DNA of 32,978 bases from NCBI GenBank assembly GCA_017398145.1, contig JAFQHD010000135.1, forward strand, positions 1 to 32,978. Direction: 5' to 3'. Under the pieces are notes generated by a model that was not told the DNA's origin, searched no databases, and saw only the letters and a list, made by a program, of their open reading frames with translations. This DNA is from Clostridia bacterium. Its GTDB lineage: Bacteria; Bacillota; Clostridia; Oscillospirales; CAG-272. Below, one piece after another: positions 32,626-32,978 of this stretch (its first letter is position 1; each line of letters starts with the position of its first letter). The position numbers and the translations under genes were made by a program.

Positions 32626-32978
32626 ATGAAAAAGACAAACAAGATCATAGCACTTGTTCTTGCTATGGTACTCGCTTTCTCATCAGTTCCGCTCATTGCT
32701 TCCGCAGCAGCTATTGATGATAAAGTAGACACAGTTGAAGAGCTTATTCAGGGCGAAAACCTCGGTAACCTCGTAGAATGGCTCCTCAAGAATCTCAACA
32801 ACAGAAAAGAAGAAGTTGTCGGTTCAGTTCTTCGTCTTGTTTTCATGCTCGTTGAGGATGAAAGCCTTCAGGCAAAGATAGGATCAACAAATCTTATGAC
32901 TGCAACAGATGAACAGCTTGCTGATATCCTCGTTGCATGGCTTGATGCAAATCTTCCTACCTGGACATCAGAGCTTAC
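32626..32978 (+). CDS. Secreted protein of unknown function, N-terminal part (runs off window)
   Basis: 117 codons are visible. The product begins MKKTNKIIALVLAMVLAFSS and has a likely signal-peptidase site after A-S-A-A or close by (residue 25-28). The mature part is acidic and helical, with W-L-L-K-N-L, V-L-R-L-V-F-M-L-V-E-D-E and D-I-L-V-A-W-L-D-A-N-L-P-T-W. I recognise no domain. There is no lipobox Cys, so it is probably secreted or anchored at an unseen C-terminus. The ribosome site AAAGGA lies 11 nt upstream, a little far. A strong promoter and a motif cluster precede it. Confidence 0.8.
   Translation, partial: MKKTNKIIALVLAMVLAFSSVPLIASAAAIDDKVDTVEELIQGENLGNLVEWLLKNLNNRKEEVVGSVLRLVFMLVEDESLQAKIGSTNLMTATDEQLADILVAWLDANLPTWTSEL

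Overview
The window looks like a chromosome segment of a spore-forming anaerobic Firmicute of the Clostridia, most likely an uncultured gut or rumen relative of Oscillospiraceae or Christensenellales. The reasons are a sporulation-specific sigma-G gene, AGGAGG-type ribosome sites, consensus TTGACA-17-TATAAT promoters, S-layer-homology (SLH) domains, AT-leaning composition and Bacillus-like purine-uptake and YtrA modules. The family assignment is inference. I see no rRNA, tRNA, CRISPR array, transposase or integrase.

Layout. 1-7224 (+): end of glnS, metY, an M29 aminopeptidase and a large SLH-anchored protein with two tandem SASA esterase modules, closed by a terminator. 7337-8131 (+): sigG, with a leader hairpin that hides its ribosome site. 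8125-11907: about 3.65 kb flanked by near-identical 67/68-bp direct repeats. It carries (all -) a small ORF, a zinc-ribbon SF2 helicase with a membrane hairpin, a 46-residue lipoprotein and a 5'-truncated reading frame. It appears to have been inserted into the shared terminator between sigG and a convergent amidase lipoprotein gene (11871-13169, -). 13236-17570 (+): a GH106-like glycoside hydrolase and a SEL1-repeat protein, in a divergent promoter pair with the amidase. 17638-21053 (+): a YtrA-type GntR repressor with a palindromic operator, an ABC ATPase and a large permease.

21044-23589 (-): a three-gene unit of UroD-like zinc methyltransferase, COG0523 GTPase and NUDIX hydrolase, behind a structured leader that may be a riboswitch or attenuator. 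23704-26580 (+): an LTA-synthase-like membrane sulfatase family protein and a homocysteine S-methyltransferase. 26587-32273 (-): a purine salvage operon of xpt, a BMP-family lipoprotein, a double ABC ATPase and two permeases. 32533-32978 (+): a promoter and the start of an exported protein that runs off the window.

The operons are mostly independent. Themes are cell-envelope remodelling (SLH esterases, amidase, LTA-synthase-like protein, YtrA transporter), methionine and methyl metabolism (MetY, homocysteine methyltransferase, UroD-like methyltransferase) and purine uptake. The best leads are the repeat-flanked helicase cassette, the hairpin over the sigG ribosome site, and the unrecognised structured leader ahead of the methyltransferase/GTPase operon.
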